Assembly (NCBI GenBank): GCA_041656115.1
Contig: JBBAED010000006.1
Span: 19,112 to 83,111 of the forward strand
DNA from: Dehalococcoidales bacterium
Lineage (GTDB): Bacteria; Chloroflexota; Dehalococcoidia; Dehalococcoidales; UBA5627
Length of the DNA: 64,000 nt
Direction: 5' to 3'
The translations under genes were made by a program, and so were the position numbers. The notes under the pieces were generated by a model that searched no databases, was not told the origin of the DNA, and worked only from the letters and a program-made list of their open reading frames with translations. Of the stretch, positions 31,690 through 41,300 are shown one piece after another (position 1 is the stretch's first letter; the number at the start of each line of letters is the position of its first letter).

Positions 31690-33555
31690 TTAACCGATGA
31701 CAGCAAGAACATCATCACGTACGACGTGATCACCTGCTTTGAATCTGATTTCCGTCACCTTGCCCTTAACGACTGCCGGTAAATCAATCGCCATTTTCAT
31801 AGCTTCGATAACAGCTACCGTGTCGCCTTCTTTCACTTCGTCGCCAACGTTGACGGTAAAGCGAATCACAAGCCCGGGCATAGGGGCAACAATGGCAGTT
31901 CCGTTAACAGGTGCGCCGTTTGCCGCCGGTGCGGAAGCGGCAGGGGGCGGTGCCGGTGCCGGAGCGGGAGGCGGCGCAGGTGTGGCCGGGGCTGCCGCTT
32001 GAGTTTGAGCCGTCGCTTGAGGCGCCTGATTTTTCGGTGCCTCCGCAGGCGTGGCAACAGGTGCCGGAGCGGCAACAACCGTTGCCGGGTCTACAAGTTT
32101 ACCGGCCTTGGCCTTTGCGATAAGCTCATCTTCCCGTTTGATATCCTCCATCTTTTTGCCCTTGGTTTCAGGGGGAGGAGTTTCAAGCCCGTATTTCCAT
32201 TTTAAGAAGCGCATTCCGGTAGTCGGATAAAGCGCATATGTTAACACATCGCCTAAATTGCGCGCGATATGTGCGGTATCGGCATAAGCCTTTTCCATTT
32301 CGGGTTCCAATATATCGCCCGGTCTTGATTCAATCGGTGTTTCACCGCGTTCAAATCCCTTCAAAATAATTTTCTGAATTTCGGGGGAAATGGGGACGGG
32401 GGTTCTGCCGTATAAGCCGTAAACAAGGTCTTTGACTTGTGCCGAAACAACCTTGTATCTGCCAAAAAGAACGTTCTGAACGGCCTGAATACCCACTATC
32501 TGGCTGGTCGGGGTTACAAGAGGCGGATAGCCGAGCTCTTCCCTGACCTTGGGGATTTCGGCATAAACCTCACCGATTCTTTCAAGGGCATTGGCTTCTT
32601 TAAGCTGAGAAATTAAGTTTGATATCATTCCTCCGGGAACCTGGTGTACAAGAACCTCGGTATCAATTGTCGCCATTTTGTTGGTGCCCATAAAATCACG
32701 GTATTTGGGGGCAATCGACTCAAAATATTCCCCTAATTTAACAAGCTGCTTCATATCAAGTCCGGTATCTCTGTCGGTTCCCTGTAAAGCCGCCACAAAG
32801 GGTTCTATCGCCGGGTGTGATGTTCTTAGTGCAAACGGAGCCAGTGCGGCATCAATAATATCCACGCCGGCTTCAATCGCCTTCATCATACTCATTGAAG
32901 CCATTCCGCTGGTGTAGTGGGTGTGCAACTGTACCGGAATCTTAATTTCCTTCTTTAGTGCCGATATCAGCGTATAAGCGTCATCGGGGCGGATTAAACC
33001 TGCCATATCCTTAATACAAAGGGTATCGGCTCCCATTTCTTCAAGCTTGATAGCTTTATTGATATAGTAGTCCAGGTTATAAACCGGGCCGCCCATGCGG
33101 GGCTCAGTCAGCGAATAACAAAGCGACAATTGCGCATGTTTACCGCTTTCCTTAATTGCTTCTAAAGCTGTTTCGAAGTTGCGTTCGTCGTTTAGCGCAT
33201 CAAAAACACGGAAAATATCGATACCGGTTTTAGCGGCATGTTTGACGAAGGCGACTACAACATCATCGGCATAATTGCGATAACCGACAATATTCTGCCC
33301 TCTAAGCAGCATTTGGAGCGGGGTTTTGGGCGCCAGCCATTTAATGGCGGCAAGCCTTTCCCACGGGTCTTCGTTAAGGTATCTGGTAGGAACGTCAAAC
33401 GTCGCGCCCCCCCATACTTCCAACGAATGGAAACCGGCCTTATCCATCTCGGCTGCAATCGGCAACATATCCTCTGTACGCATACGGGTTGCCAAAAGCG
33501 ATTGGTGTCCGTCACGCAGAGTAACATCTGTAAACTTTAAAGGATTCTTACTCAT
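31690..33555 (-). CDS. Pyruvate carboxylase subunit B / oxaloacetate decarboxylase alpha subunit
   Basis: 621 residues. An HMGL-like carboxyltransferase domain (TLRDGHQSL near 13, LEVWGGATFDV, metal ligands in QLHTHYTSGMA) is followed by the conserved PYC/OADA domain, then a long Ala/Pro-rich linker (about 490-550, PAPAPPPA). A biotinyl domain has the biotinylated Lys in EAMKM. It transfers carboxyl groups between carboxybiotin and pyruvate/oxaloacetate. No membrane beta/gamma decarboxylase genes are adjacent, so a role as the carboxylase B subunit supplying oxaloacetate to Mdh is more likely; the biotin carboxylase partner is not here. Confidence 0.92.
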   Translation of the reverse strand: MSKNPLKFTDVTLRDGHQSLLATRMRTEDMLPIAAEMDKAGFHSLEVWGGATFDVPTRYLNEDPWERLAAIKWLAPKTPLQMLLRGQNIVGYRNYADDVVVAFVKHAAKTGIDIFRVFDALNDERNFETALEAIKESGKHAQLSLCYSLTEPRMGGPVYNLDYYINKAIKLEEMGADTLCIKDMAGLIRPDDAYTLISALKKEIKIPVQLHTHYTSGMASMSMMKAIEAGVDIIDAALAPFALRTSHPAIEPFVAALQGTDRDTGLDMKQLVKLGEYFESIAPKYRDFMGTNKMATIDTEVLVHQVPGGMISNLISQLKEANALERIGEVYAEIPKVREELGYPPLVTPTSQIVGIQAVQNVLFGRYKVVSAQVKDLVYGLYGRTPVPISPEIQKIILKGFERGETPIESRPGDILEPEMEKAYADTAHIARNLGDVLTYALYPTTGMRFLKWKYGLETPPPETKGKKMEDIKREDELIAKAKAGKLVDPATVVAAPAPVATPAEAPKNQAPQATAQTQAAAPATPAPPPAPAPAPPPAASAPAANGAPVNGTAIVAPMPGLVIRFTVNVGDEVKEGDTVAVIEAMKMAIDLPAVVKGKVTEIRFKAGDHVVRDDVLAVIG

Positions 33556-33672
33556 AACTGTCCTTTCTTTTTATGGCTGAATTTTACTTATTTGCACATA
33601 AAAAATGTACGGATAAAAATACGAATAGTTAGGATAATAATATCACACCCTCTTTTAAGGGGCAAACAAAAC

Positions 33673-33701
33673 TTGTTTATAGCGACCTTATATAATATAA
33701 T
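33673..33701 (+). promoter_or_regulatory. Probable promoter of the formate dehydrogenase operon
   Basis: TTGTTT (33673-33678), 17-nt spacer, TATAAT (33696-33701), about 127 nt before the first gene, implying a 5' leader of roughly 115-120 nt. The rest of the 272-nt divergent gap (33556-33827) shows nothing recognisable. Confidence 0.5.
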
Positions 33702-33827
33702 TTTAGGATATTAAATCATAGTCTAACCTTCTGCTTAATATCGTTGATAACCGAATATCTGTTTTGTCAGCGATATTCCCCCGTGTTTTAGCCGTAAATT
33801 TCAACTAAGGATAGGTTTTAATAAAAA

Positions 33828-34256
33828 ATGGATATATTATCGGGATTTAGCAGGGATAAAAGTAATTTGGTTGATATCCTGCAGGCGTTTCAAGATAAGC
33901 TCGGTTATTTACCCGAAGATATTATAATTGAAGTCGCCGATTATTTGCGGATGTCGCCTTCCGCGGTTTACAGCGTGGCTACTTTTTATCCCCGTTTTAA
34001 ATTTACCCCCTCCGGCAAAAAGACGGTTTGCGCCTGCAGAGGTACCGCTTGTCATGTTCGCGGCGGCGGGCGGGTGCTCCGTGAAATTGAAAACAAGCTG
34101 GGAATTAAACCGGGCGAAACCACATCGGATATGGAATACACTTTGGAAACGGTGTCTTGCATGGGTGCTTGTGCGCTTGCCCCGGCAGTTATGGTAGATA
34201 ACGAAATACACGGGCAGATGACTCCTGCCAAAGTTTCAGAGGTTATCGGTGAATAA
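33828..34256 (+). CDS. NuoE-like [2Fe-2S] subunit of a formate dehydrogenase complex
   Basis: 142 residues of the 24-kDa (NuoE/HoxE) family: an N-terminal helical bundle (DILQAFQDKLGYLPEDII), then a thioredoxin-like fold with the four [2Fe-2S] ligands Cys70, Cys75, Cys111 and Cys115 (CRGTAC and CMGAC). It would pass electrons to or from the NuoF-type flavin subunit. It overlaps the next gene by 8 nt, so they are translationally coupled. Such subunits occur in NAD-dependent hydrogenases and formate dehydrogenases; the partner FdhA downstream indicates the latter. Confidence 0.92.
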   Translation: MDILSGFSRDKSNLVDILQAFQDKLGYLPEDIIIEVADYLRMSPSAVYSVATFYPRFKFTPSGKKTVCACRGTACHVRGGGRVLREIENKLGIKPGETTSDMEYTLETVSCMGACALAPAVMVDNEIHGQMTPAKVSEVIGE

Positions 34257-37200
34257 TAACGGCAATATTTCTCGCAGTGTTTTAATCTGCCAGGGGACGA
34301 GTTGCAGTTCTCAAAAATCGAAAAAAATCCGCGAAGCCTTTGAGTGCGGAATTCTTGAAGCCGGTATTACGGATACAAAAGTAGATTTTACGGGGTGTCA
34401 AGGTTTTTGTGCGTTGGGCCCCGTTGTTATTATTGAACCCGAGGGAATCTTATACACGCGTGTTACCGTTGAATATGTCCCCGAGATTATTAGGTCGCAC
34501 TTACAAGAGGGGCGGCCGGTTTCCGCTTTATTTTATACGGACCCCGAAAGCGGAGAGGCGGTGCCTTATTATAAAAATATCGGAAAATATAAAAAACAAC
34601 ACCGTTTAATTATGCGTAATTGCGGGCATATTAACCCCGAAAAAATCGCAGATTACGAAGCGGTGGGCGGTTACAAGTCTTTAAAGAAAATAATCTCGCA
34701 TATGTCGCCGCAACAAGTTGTCGATGAAATCAGGTGTTCGGGTCTGCGCGGCAGGGGAGGCGGCGGTTTCCCGATTGCTCAAAAATGGGATTTGTGCCGT
34801 GCTACAACTGCCGATTCCAAATATGTGATATGCAATGCCGATGAGGGCGACCCCGGCGCTTTTATGGATCGTAATATTTTAGAGGGCGATCCCCATTCGC
34901 TGCTTGAGGGTCTGATTATTGCCGGTTATGCCGCCGGTGCTTCAAAGGGCTTTATTTATCTTCGTTCGGATTATAAGTTGGCGGTCAAGCGTATTAAATT
35001 AGCAATCGAAGCCGCTAAAAAACAAGGCTACCTGGGTGAAAATATTTTCGGCTCCGGTTTTAGCTTTGATGTATCTATCCGCACTGGGGTTGGCGCCTAT
35101 GTTTGCGGAGAAGAAACCGCCCTTATTGCTACAATAGAAGGTAAAAGAGGCACCCCTCATCCCCGCCCGCCTTATCCGGCAGAGCGCGGTTTATGGGGGC
35201 AGCCGACCGTTATTAATAATGTCAAAACACTGGCCAATATTCCGCTTGTTATATCACAAGGTGCCGATAGTTACGCAAAAATCGGCACGGTAAATAACAG
35301 CGGCACGGCTGTTTTAGCCCTTTCCGGTAAAATCGTTAACGGCGGTATTATCGAAGTCCCGATGGGAACGACCTTACGTGAAATTATCTTTGATATCGGC
35401 GGCGGAATTCCCAACGGCAGGCGTTTTAAAGCCGTGCAAATCGGCGGCCCTTCGGAAGCATGTTTGCCGGCCGGCTTGTTAAATACGCCGGTTGATTTTG
35501 ATTCCTTGGCAAAGGTTGGAGCCAGCCTGGGTTCCGGCGGCATTGTCGTAATGGATGAAGATACCTGTATAGTTGATATCGCCCGCTACTTTTTGTCTTT
35601 TACTCAGCTTGAATCGTGCGGTAAATGTACTCCCTGCCGTTTGGGAACTAAGCGGATGTTAGATATATTGGAACGAATCTGTAACGGCAAAGGTAAAATG
35701 TCCGACCTTGATTTACTTTTAAAATTGGCTAAAACCGTTAAAGAAGGCTCTTTATGCGGGTTGGGGCAATCGGCCCCGAATACGGTTTTAACCACTCTGC
35801 GCTATTTCAAAAAAGAATACGAGGAACATATCCTCAGGCACCATTGCCGTGCGGCGGTTTGCCGCGGGATGGTGAAGGCGCCCTGCATTCATACTTGTCC
35901 GGCTGAGATTGATGTTCCGCGTTATATCCGTTCTATTCAAAAGGGGCAGCCCGGTGAGGCCCTGGCGATTGTGCGGGAAAAGATCCCTTTCCCCGCCGTT
36001 TGCGGGCTGGTTTGTTTCCATCCGTGCGAATCACGATGCCGTCGGGCACAGCTTGATGAAGCTGTTTCGATTCGTGAATTGAAGCGTTACGCCGTTGAAT
36101 ACGGTAACGATATTTGGAAGAGCCGCACCAAAAAAGCGCTCCCTTCCGGTAAAAGGGTGGCTGTTATCGGTTCCGGTCCGGCCGGTCTTACCGCCGCTTA
36201 TTATCTTGCCAGGTCAGGGCATTCCGTAACCGTATATGAATCCCAGCCGCTTGCCGGTGGAATGTTACGCATGGCAATCCCCGATTATCGCCTTCCGAAA
36301 GATATTTTGGATGCCGATATCGATGAAATAATCAGCGCCGGGGTTACAATCAAAACGAATACGGAAATTTATAATGTGGAAAGCCTTTTTGAACAAGGTT
36401 TTAATGCTGTTTTTGTGGCGATTGGCGCGCAAAACGATCTTAAAATCGGTATTAGCGGAGAAGATGACCACCGTTTTATTGACCGCTTGGCATTTTTAAA
36501 AGAAGTTAACTCCGGTAAAAAATTCTCGCCGGGTGACAGGGTCGGTGTTATCGGCGGCGGGCATGCCGCTGTCGATGTGGCACGAACGTCTCGAAGGTTG
36601 GGTGCCGGTGAAGTAACGATTATTTACCGCCGCAGCCGTGAAGATATGCCGGCCGGCCTTGAAGAAATCGAAAAAGCGCTTGCCGAAGGGATTAACATTT
36701 TAGAAATGACGATGCCGGTGCAAGCCGTAAACGGAGAAGATGGGGTAACACTTGAATGTATTCGCATGCAGAAAGGTGATATTGATTCTTCCGGCAGGTA
36801 CCGTTCGGTTCCGATGGAAGGCAGTGAGTTTAGTATTGAACTCGATAGTGTAATTGCTTCCGTCGGGCAGCGTTTACATATTCCCGATCGCTTTGGTTTG
36901 GATACCGCCGATGATGGGTTTATCGGGGTTGATAACTTTACGCTGGCAACCGATAAACCCGGGGTTTACGCCGGAGGCGACGCCGTTTTGGGTCCTTCTT
37001 CCGTAATTGAAGCGATTAGCCAAGGGCGCCAGGCGGCTAAATCGATCGATATCTATCTTGGCGGTTCGGGTATCATTGACGAAACATTGGCAATTCCCGA
37101 GGATATCGATTTCCTCGAAGACCCGTCAGAACTGCCAAGGCAAGTTTCACCGGTATTACCGGCTTCCGAAAGAATAAAGAGTTTTTCCCAAGTTGAATTG

Positions 37201-37263
37201 GGTTATGACAGAGAAATTGCGGAAGAAGAGGCCCGGCGTTGTTTGAGATGCGATCTTGAATAA
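34249..37263 (+). CDS. NuoF-GltD fusion flavoprotein of the formate dehydrogenase complex
   Basis: 1004 residues joining two oxidoreductases. (1) An N-terminal thioredoxin-like [2Fe-2S] domain (Cys14, 19, 50, 54). (2) A NuoF core (about 120-520) with GRGGGGFP (168-175), the FMN/NAD-binding region and a [4Fe-4S] site at Cys457, 460, 463 and 503. (3) A GltD/NfnB-like part from about 530: cysteine-rich segment (Cys546, Cys550, 585, 589, 593, 597), an FAD site GSGPAG (641-646), and a second dinucleotide site GGGHAA (769-774). It also has a YRRSREDMPA stretch and a GDAVLGPSS motif. The end reads CLRC. Starts at GTG 34249. It could bind NAD(H) at NuoF and a second pyridine nucleotide at the GltD part. 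Confidence 0.9.
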   Translation: MNNNGNISRSVLICQGTSCSSQKSKKIREAFECGILEAGITDTKVDFTGCQGFCALGPVVIIEPEGILYTRVTVEYVPEIIRSHLQEGRPVSALFYTDPESGEAVPYYKNIGKYKKQHRLIMRNCGHINPEKIADYEAVGGYKSLKKIISHMSPQQVVDEIRCSGLRGRGGGGFPIAQKWDLCRATTADSKYVICNADEGDPGAFMDRNILEGDPHSLLEGLIIAGYAAGASKGFIYLRSDYKLAVKRIKLAIEAAKKQGYLGENIFGSGFSFDVSIRTGVGAYVCGEETALIATIEGKRGTPHPRPPYPAERGLWGQPTVINNVKTLANIPLVISQGADSYAKIGTVNNSGTAVLALSGKIVNGGIIEVPMGTTLREIIFDIGGGIPNGRRFKAVQIGGPSEACLPAGLLNTPVDFDSLAKVGASLGSGGIVVMDEDTCIVDIARYFLSFTQLESCGKCTPCRLGTKRMLDILERICNGKGKMSDLDLLLKLAKTVKEGSLCGLGQSAPNTVLTTLRYFKKEYEEHILRHHCRAAVCRGMVKAPCIHTCPAEIDVPRYIRSIQKGQPGEALAIVREKIPFPAVCGLVCFHPCESRCRRAQLDEAVSIRELKRYAVEYGNDIWKSRTKKALPSGKRVAVIGSGPAGLTAAYYLARSGHSVTVYESQPLAGGMLRMAIPDYRLPKDILDADIDEIISAGVTIKTNTEIYNVESLFEQGFNAVFVAIGAQNDLKIGISGEDDHRFIDRLAFLKEVNSGKKFSPGDRVGVIGGGHAAVDVARTSRRLGAGEVTIIYRRSREDMPAGLEEIEKALAEGINILEMTMPVQAVNGEDGVTLECIRMQKGDIDSSGRYRSVPMEGSEFSIELDSVIASVGQRLHIPDRFGLDTADDGFIGVDNFTLATDKPGVYAGGDAVLGPSSVIEAISQGRQAAKSIDIYLGGSGIIDETLAIPEDIDFLEDPSELPRQVSPVLPASERIKSFSQVELGYDREIAEEEARRCLRCDLE

Positions 37264-37305
37264 TATCAATCGGGTGTTTTATTTGATTTAAAAGGAAATT
37301 TTATT

Positions 37306-39975
37306 GTGAGTAAAGTAAATTTAACTGTTGACGGCAGAAAAATAACAGCCGAAGCGGGGATGTCGGTTTTGGAAGCGGCGCTGCAAAATGGGATTTATAT
37401 TCCGTATCTGTGTCATTCTGCCAACCTTAAACCGCATGGCGGTTGCCGCCTTTGTATTGTTGAAATAGAAGGCATGGAGGGGTTGCCCACATCTTGTACT
37501 GCCGTTATCTCCGAAGGAATGGTTGTTAAAACTGCCACGCCCGATGTAAATGAAGTGCGCCATAATATTATGCAATTACTGCTTGCCGACCATCCGTTGG
37601 ATTGTTTAACTTGCGTTAAAAATCAGAATTGTGAATTACAAAAAGCGGCGGCATATCTTGGGATTAAAGAAAGAATATTTGATCATAATGATAGAAATTT
37701 CCCGGTTGACGACAGTAATCCCTTCTTCACAATCAACCGCAATTATTGCATTCTCTGCCAAAAATGCGTGCGTGTTTGCGATGAAATAACGTGTGTCAAC
37801 GCCATTGAAGTTATTAACCGCGGATATGAAAGTGCCATCGGCACTTTCGGCAATAAACCGATTATGGAATCCAATTGTCAGTCCTGCGGGGAATGTGTTG
37901 TGCATTGTCCGACGGCGGCTTTAACAATAAAAAAGACGGAAGTCCCCGCTTACGAAGTAGAAACGACGTGTCCCTATTGCGGTGTCGGCTGCAGTATGTA
38001 TTTGGGAATCAAAAACAATAAAATTGTTTCCGTGCGCGGCAGTAATACCGATGTAAATAACGGCAAGCTTTGTGTCAAAGGGCGTTTCGGAATTGCCGAT
38101 TATGTTCACAGCCCGGAAAGATTAAAAACCCCCTTAATTAAAGAGGACGGCAAATTTCGTAAAGCAAGCTGGGATGAGGCGCTAAGCCTTATAACCGCAA
38201 AACTCTCGTCATATCCTAAAGAACAAGTCGGTGTTATTTCTTCTTCGCGCTGCACCAATGAAGATAACTACGTCGCCCAAAAGTTTTGCCGTTTGGTGCT
38301 TGGTACCAATAATGTCGATCACTGTGCCAGGTTATGCCATGCCCCGACGGTTGCCGGGCTGGCGCAAACATTTGGCAGCGGGGCAATGACCAATTCCATT
38401 GAAGATATGGCCGAAACCGACTGTTTCTTTGTTATCGGTTCCAACACAACCGAAGCCCACCCCGTTATTGGTATGAATGTTAAGCAGGCGGTCAGAAAAG
38501 GGGCTAAACTCATTGTTGCCGACCCGCGCGAAATTGATATGGTGCAGTTTGCTGATATCTGGCTGCAACAATATCCGGGCACCGATGTGGCACTGCTAAT
38601 GGGAATGGCCAAAATAATTATTGATGAGAAATTACATAATTCGGATTTTATAAACAAGCGCTGCGAAAATGCGGAAGCCTTTTTGGAATCGTTAAAAGAC
38701 TACGATATCGATTTTGTTGAAAGGGTTACCGGTGTGCCCCGTGAGAAAATCAGAGCGGCAGCACATATGTATGCGGCGGGGAATCCCTCTTCAATTCTCT
38801 ATACACTCGGAATTACCGAACACTCGCACGGAACCGATAATGTCATTGCCATTGCCAATTTGGCGATGATTACCGGTAATATCGGTAAACGCGGCAGCGG
38901 CGTTAATCCTTTGCGCGGTCAAAACAATGTTCAGGGCGCCTGCGATATGGGGGCGTTACCCAATGTTTACGTTGGATACCAATCTTCAACCTCTCCCGAA
39001 ACGAAAAAGAAGTTTGAAGCTGTTTGGGGCGGCAATCTTTCCGTTGCAAGAGGGCTCAGAACACAGGAAATGTTTGACGGTGCCTGTGACGGAACATTTA
39101 AAGCCCTCTATTTAATCGGAGAAAATTCGGTTTTAAGCCAACCCAATTCAAATCATGTGATTAAGGCTTTATCGGCGTTGGATTTTCTGGTGGTCCAAGA
39201 TATCTTTTTAACCGAAACGGCACAACTTGCGGATGTTATCCTGCCGGCGTCGTCGTTTGCCGAAAAAGACGGGACATTCACCAATACCGAAAGGCGCTTC
39301 CAGCGTGTCAGAAAAGCGATTGAGCCCATTGGCGAGTCGCTTGCCGACTGGGAAATCACCTGTGAAATTGCAAAAAGGATGGGTGGTAAAGGGTTTGATT
39401 ATAAACATCCATCGGAAATAATGGATGAGATTGCCTATTTAGCGGAATGTTACGGCGGGATTAACTATGCAAGATTGGAATCCGGCGGTTTACAATGGCC
39501 TTGCCCAGCGAGCGACCATCCCGGCACACCGATACTGCATACCACACAGTTTGCCTGTCGCAAGGGTAAACTTTTACCGCTTAAATATCGTCCTTCGGAA
39601 GAACTGCCCGATGATGATTATCCCTTGTTATTAACTACGGGAAGGCGTTTGTTCCACTACCATACCGGTACAATGACGCGTAAAACCGAAGGGCTGAATA
39701 TTTTTATGGGAAGGGAAAGGGTACAAATCAATCCGCTTGATGCGGAAAAACTCGGTATCGGTGACAGTGATGTCATTAAAGTCAGCTCTCGCCGCGGTGA
39801 AGTTCAAGCAGGGGTTGAGGTAACGCGTGTTGTGCCCCCGGGGGTAGTCTTTATGTCTTTCCATTTTGCCGAGAGCCCGACCAATATGATAACAAGTTGT
39901 GCTATGGATCCGGTTACTCAGACGCCGGAATATAAGGTTTGTGCCGTTAAAATTGAAAAAGTAATCGTAAATTGA
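37306..39975 (+). CDS. NuoG-type formate dehydrogenase, catalytic alpha subunit (Mo/W)
   Basis: 889 residues. N-terminal NuoG-like electron-transfer part: [2Fe-2S] ligands Cys36, 47, 50, 64; His96-Cys100-Cys103-Cys109 cluster; two [4Fe-4S] sets (Cys148/151/154 and Cys191/194/197/201 with partners). The molybdopterin oxidoreductase part begins at CPYCGVGC (222-229, fourth ligand Cys256) with Lys258 of the VKGR motif. The active-site block CARLCHAP places Cys344 and His345 where formate dehydrogenases have Sec/Cys-His, so this is a cysteine-type enzyme. GTG start at 37306 after AAAAGGAAA. Cytoplasmic: no signal peptide. Confidence 0.92.
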   Translation: MSKVNLTVDGRKITAEAGMSVLEAALQNGIYIPYLCHSANLKPHGGCRLCIVEIEGMEGLPTSCTAVISEGMVVKTATPDVNEVRHNIMQLLLADHPLDCLTCVKNQNCELQKAAAYLGIKERIFDHNDRNFPVDDSNPFFTINRNYCILCQKCVRVCDEITCVNAIEVINRGYESAIGTFGNKPIMESNCQSCGECVVHCPTAALTIKKTEVPAYEVETTCPYCGVGCSMYLGIKNNKIVSVRGSNTDVNNGKLCVKGRFGIADYVHSPERLKTPLIKEDGKFRKASWDEALSLITAKLSSYPKEQVGVISSSRCTNEDNYVAQKFCRLVLGTNNVDHCARLCHAPTVAGLAQTFGSGAMTNSIEDMAETDCFFVIGSNTTEAHPVIGMNVKQAVRKGAKLIVADPREIDMVQFADIWLQQYPGTDVALLMGMAKIIIDEKLHNSDFINKRCENAEAFLESLKDYDIDFVERVTGVPREKIRAAAHMYAAGNPSSILYTLGITEHSHGTDNVIAIANLAMITGNIGKRGSGVNPLRGQNNVQGACDMGALPNVYVGYQSSTSPETKKKFEAVWGGNLSVARGLRTQEMFDGACDGTFKALYLIGENSVLSQPNSNHVIKALSALDFLVVQDIFLTETAQLADVILPASSFAEKDGTFTNTERRFQRVRKAIEPIGESLADWEITCEIAKRMGGKGFDYKHPSEIMDEIAYLAECYGGINYARLESGGLQWPCPASDHPGTPILHTTQFACRKGKLLPLKYRPSEELPDDDYPLLLTTGRRLFHYHTGTMTRKTEGLNIFMGRERVQINPLDAEKLGIGDSDVIKVSSRRGEVQAGVEVTRVVPPGVVFMSFHFAESPTNMITSCAMDPVTQTPEYKVCAVKIEKVIVN

Positions 39976-40057
39976 TATTACATAATATTCCAAACGATTA
40001 AGCAAAGAATTATGGTATTATATACAGTGATTGGGTTTATTTGTAAGAGAGGTTAGT

Positions 40058-40447
40058 ATGCAACAGGTTGGAGTGGATATTATCGAAATCAAGCGAATTG
40101 AAGAAGCCGTTTCCCGTTGGGGCAGCCGCTTTTTAAATCGTATTTATACCGATTCCGAACTTCGGCTTTATCAGGATAAACCGGCGTCGCTGGCGGCGCG
40201 TTTTTCCGGCAAAGAAGCGGTTATCAAAGCCCTGGGAGATAACCAACTATCCTATCGTGATATTGAAATAATATCCGATGAAAACGGAAAGCCTCTGGTT
40301 AATTTGCACGGTGATGCAAAATTTAAGGCATGTAAAAATGGTTTACAAGCTATTTCAATCAGTCTTTCTCATTGCCGCGACCATGCGGTTGCCTGTGTTT
40401 CCGCCGAAATCGGTCCCGTTGGCGGAGTGCCCCCTAACTGCCTGTAA
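40058..40447 (+). CDS. acpS: Holo-[acyl-carrier-protein] synthase
   Basis: Attaches 4'-phosphopantetheine from CoA to ACP. 129 residues with the metal-site VGVDIIEI (Asp near 8) and FSGKEAVIKALG with the conserved Glu. I start it at the ATG at 40058 (MQQVGVD) after AGAGAGGTT; a frame 27 nt longer lacks a good ribosome-binding site. It stands alone, 82 nt after the formate dehydrogenase gene and 85 nt before the YebC-type gene; coaD for CoA synthesis is 7 kb downstream. Confidence 0.93.
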   Translation: MQQVGVDIIEIKRIEEAVSRWGSRFLNRIYTDSELRLYQDKPASLAARFSGKEAVIKALGDNQLSYRDIEIISDENGKPLVNLHGDAKFKACKNGLQAISISLSHCRDHAVACVSAEIGPVGGVPPNCL

Positions 40448-40532
40448 TTATAGCAACTCTTTTTATTCAACTTGTCGGTTGGAAGTGATAGAATTAAAAA
40501 TACAGGTGTAAATCTGCGAAGGGAGCAAAAAT

Positions 40533-41285
40533 ATGGCAGGTCATTCTAAATGGGCTAATATAAAAAATCAGAAAGGTGCCGCTGACGCCAAGAGAGGGCA
40601 GCTTTTTACCAAATTAACTCGCGAAATAATGCTGGCCGTCCGCGAGCACGGCAGTAACCCCGAGGCCAATCCGCGCCTTAGGCTTTGTATCCAAAGGGCA
40701 CGCGATAACAATATGCCGATGGATAATATCGAAAGGGCAATCAAAAAAGCCGATGGGACACTGGAAGGCGTAACCTATGATGAGTTTGTTTTGGAAGGCT
40801 ACGGTCCGGGCGGTGCCGCAATTTTGGTTGATATTTTATCCGATAACCGGATTCGTTCAATCCAAGAAGTAAGGAGTACCTTTACACGTACCGGCGGAGG
40901 GCTTGGTGAAGCGGGCAGCGTCAACTGGCAATTTGAACTAAAAGGTGTTATCGGCATAGAAGTGGCGGAAGGGATGGATATCGATGACGTTTCTTTGTCG
41001 GCTATTGATGCCGGAGCCGAAGATGTCAAAGCGGACCCCGAATATATCGAGATAATTACCGGCCTTGAAGATATGGAAAATATCCGTAAGGCTTTGGAAG
41101 AAAATGGAATCCCCGTTAAATCGGCGGAACTTGCCAAAGTTGCCAAAAACACAATCGAACTTGACGATGAAACATCGCTTTCGGTTCTAAAATTGATTGA
41201 CAGGCTCGACAACTTGGATGATGTTCGCAGCGTTTGGAGTAACGTTGATTTTAGCGACGAGGTGATGGAAAAATACGAGGGGTAA
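40533..41285 (+). CDS. YebC/PmpR (TACO1-like) regulator
   Basis: 250 residues starting MAGHSKWANIKNQKGAADAKRGQLFTK in family style, with the GYGPGGAAILVD block. Proteins of this family were described as transcription regulators and, more recently, as helpers of translation at proline stretches. It sits upstream of ruvC and ruvA (15-nt gap), the common yebC-ruvC-ruvA order. The ribosome-binding site AAGGGAG is well spaced. Confidence 0.93.
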   Translation: MAGHSKWANIKNQKGAADAKRGQLFTKLTREIMLAVREHGSNPEANPRLRLCIQRARDNNMPMDNIERAIKKADGTLEGVTYDEFVLEGYGPGGAAILVDILSDNRIRSIQEVRSTFTRTGGGLGEAGSVNWQFELKGVIGIEVAEGMDIDDVSLSAIDAGAEDVKADPEYIEIITGLEDMENIRKALEENGIPVKSAELAKVAKNTIELDDETSLSVLKLIDRLDNLDDVRSVWSNVDFSDEVMEKYEG

Positions 41286-41300
41286 AATCGGTATAGCAAG

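Noticed and set aside
34249..37263. NuoF-GltD fusion as an assembly artefact joining two genes
   Set aside because: The frame is continuous across both parts with no internal stop, the GltD part lacks its own ribosome-binding site, and domain order is coherent.
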